From Candidatus Terasakiella magnetica (GTDB taxonomy: Bacteria; Pseudomonadota; Alphaproteobacteria; Rhodospirillales; Terasakiellaceae): a DNA stretch of 64,000 nucleotides. Below the pieces are notes generated by a model. The model ran no database searches. It was not told where the DNA came from and saw only the letters and a program-made list of their open reading frames with translations. The first letter of the stretch is position 1; every line of letters begins with the position of its first letter. The translations under genes were made by a program, and so were the position numbers. The stretch is taken from positions 434,001 through 498,000 of the forward strand of contig NZ_FLYE01000001.1 of NCBI RefSeq assembly GCF_900093605.1. The letters run 5' to 3'. This document shows positions 62,929 to 64,000 of the stretch, in pieces.

Positions 62929-64000
62929 CCGCTACCATCCTTGTTGCAGATGATGATGCTGCAATTCGCACCGTCCTTAACCAAGCCCTTGGTCGCGCTG
63001 GCTATGAGGTCCGCGTTACTGGCAATGCCTCCACATTGTGGCGCTGGGTAAGTGAAGGCGAGGGCGATCTCGTCATCACCGATGTGGTTATGCCCGATGA
63101 AAACGGTCTTGACCTCATCCCGCGCATCAAAAAAATCCGTCCTGAAATGCGCTGCATTGTCATGAGTGCGCAAAACACTCTCATGACTGCCGTGCGCGCA
63201 ACCGAGCGCGGTGCGTTTGAATATCTGCCAAAACCATTTGATCTCAATGAGTTACTCTCCGTTATTAAACGGGCACTGGAAACACCACAACCCTGCAAGC
63301 CTGCCGCCGTTAACGATGAAGATATGGAAGAAGACCTTCCCCTGATCGGGCGCTCTGCCGCCATGCAGGATATCTACCGCACACTTGCCCGCCTGATGGG
63401 AACCGATCTTTCTGTGATGATCACAGGGGAGTCTGGCACAGGTAAAGAGCTCGTTGCACGCGCCCTTCATGATTATGGTAAACGCCGCAATGGAAGCTTT
63501 GTCGCCCTTAATATGGCAGCCATCCCCAAAGAGCTGATCGAAAGTGAATTATTCGGTCATGAAAAAGGCTCTTTTACAGGGGCCACAAACCGTAAATCAG
63601 GTCGTTTTGAACAGGCCGAAGGCGGAACCCTCTTTCTTGATGAAATTGGTGACATGCCTTCTGAAGCCCAAACCCGTTTGCTTCGTGTGCTTCAAGAAGG
63701 CGAATTCACAACAGTTGGCGGCAGCACGCCCATTAAAGCCAATGTCCGCATTGTGGCAGCCACACACCGTGATTTGCGCAGCTTAATCCGCCAAGGACTG
63801 TTTCGCGAAGATTTATATTATCGCCTCAATGTTGTGCCCATTCGCTTGCCCCCATTGCGCGAACGCACAGAAGACATTCCAGAACTTGCCAATCACTTCT
63901 TAAGCCTTGTGGCTGAAGAGGGATTGCCCTGGAAAACCATTGAAGGCCCAGCGCTTGAGCGCCTAAAACAACATAACTGGCCCGGCAATGTGCGTGAACT
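62925..64000 (+). CDS. ntrC: Nitrogen regulation response regulator NtrC (3' end outside window)
   Basis: The visible 358 codons hold a receiver domain ([14 protein letters not shown]; the phospho-Asp in [13 protein letters not shown]), a linker with [14 protein letters not shown], and most of the AAA+ domain: Walker A GESGTGKE, Walker [14 protein letters not shown] and the arginine-rich [23 protein letters not shown]. The loop that touches sigma-54, usually GAFTGA, reads GSFTGA here. The DNA-binding domain would lie past the end. The start overlaps the ntrB stop. Confidence 0.95.
   Translation, partial: MTATILVADDDAAIRTVLNQALGRAGYEVRVTGNASTLWRWVSEGEGDLVITDVVMPDENGLDLIPRIKKIRPEMRCIVMSAQNTLMTAVRATERGAFEYLPKPFDLNELLSVIKRALETPQPCKPAAVNDEDMEEDLPLIGRSAAMQDIYRTLARLMGTDLSVMITGESGTGKELVARALHDYGKRRNGSFVALNMAAIPKELIESELFGHEKGSFTGATNRKSGRFEQAEGGTLFLDEIGDMPSEAQTRLLRVLQEGEFTTVGGSTPIKANVRIVAATHRDLRSLIRQGLFREDLYYRLNVVPIRLPPLRERTEDIPELANHFLSLVAEEGLPWKTIEGPALERLKQHNWPGNVRE

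Overview
The window comes from an alphaproteobacterium, most likely a marine or freshwater member of the Rhodospirillales. I base this on gene order (nrdR-ribD-ribE-ribBA-like-ribH-nusB-thiL; DUF177-rpmF-plsX-fabH-ihfA-merR-tRNA-Pro; dusB-ntrB-ntrC; a fused ispDF) and on a moderate GC content judged by eye. The genus cannot be fixed from the sequence alone. No rRNA, CRISPR array, prophage or replication origin was seen. One tRNA gene, tRNA-Pro(GGG), is present.

Layout. Positions 1-9.8 kb hold housekeeping and metabolic genes: the start of bpt, an RDD membrane protein, a flavin reductase, an enoyl-CoA hydratase, an alpha/beta hydrolase, cheW, hemB, metY, and the large fused acyl-CoA mutase icmF. 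At 10-11.5 kb there is a free cyclic-nucleotide-binding protein followed by a receiver-domain protein whose first beta strand lies upstream of any normal start codon. At 11.5-24.6 kb is a long co-directional run: rpiB, glyA, nrdR, the riboflavin operon, nusB, thiL, a FliL-like gene, an oppositely oriented bamE, a cytochrome bc1 chaperone, DUF177, rpmF, plsX, fabH, ihfA and a MerR regulator, closed by tRNA-Pro.

Just after the tRNA lies a decayed IS1182-type transposase start. Then comes a signalling region (25.2-40.2 kb) that is the most unusual part of the window. Two related loci point toward each other. Each pairs a free periplasmic solute-binding protein with a giant membrane receptor built from two or three tandem solute-binding domains, a double-Cache domain, two or three PAS domains and a SpoIIE/PP2C-type phosphatase. 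Between them is a two-binding-domain sensor kinase split by a single in-frame TAA. No ABC permease or ATPase is present, so the binding proteins look dedicated to sensing.

From 40.4 to 47.9 kb are a TPR/O-GlcNAc-transferase-like protein, an NTF2-like protein, a small cytochrome c, a cytochrome c' with a membrane cytochrome b, a DUF523/DUF1722 protein, and a secreted Cache protein next to another solute-binding protein. From 48.1 to 52.7 kb is a three-gene operon for a 2-oxoacid:ferredoxin oxidoreductase with a GltD-like flavoprotein that also carries Fe-S clusters. The rest (52.8-64 kb) holds a methyltransferase, another c-type cytochrome, a RutE-like nitroreductase, a CBS4-PAS-GGDEF-EAL protein, a 2Fe-2S ferredoxin, cutA, ispDF, a CcsA/HemX-like membrane protein, dusB, ntrB, and ntrC, which runs off the window end.
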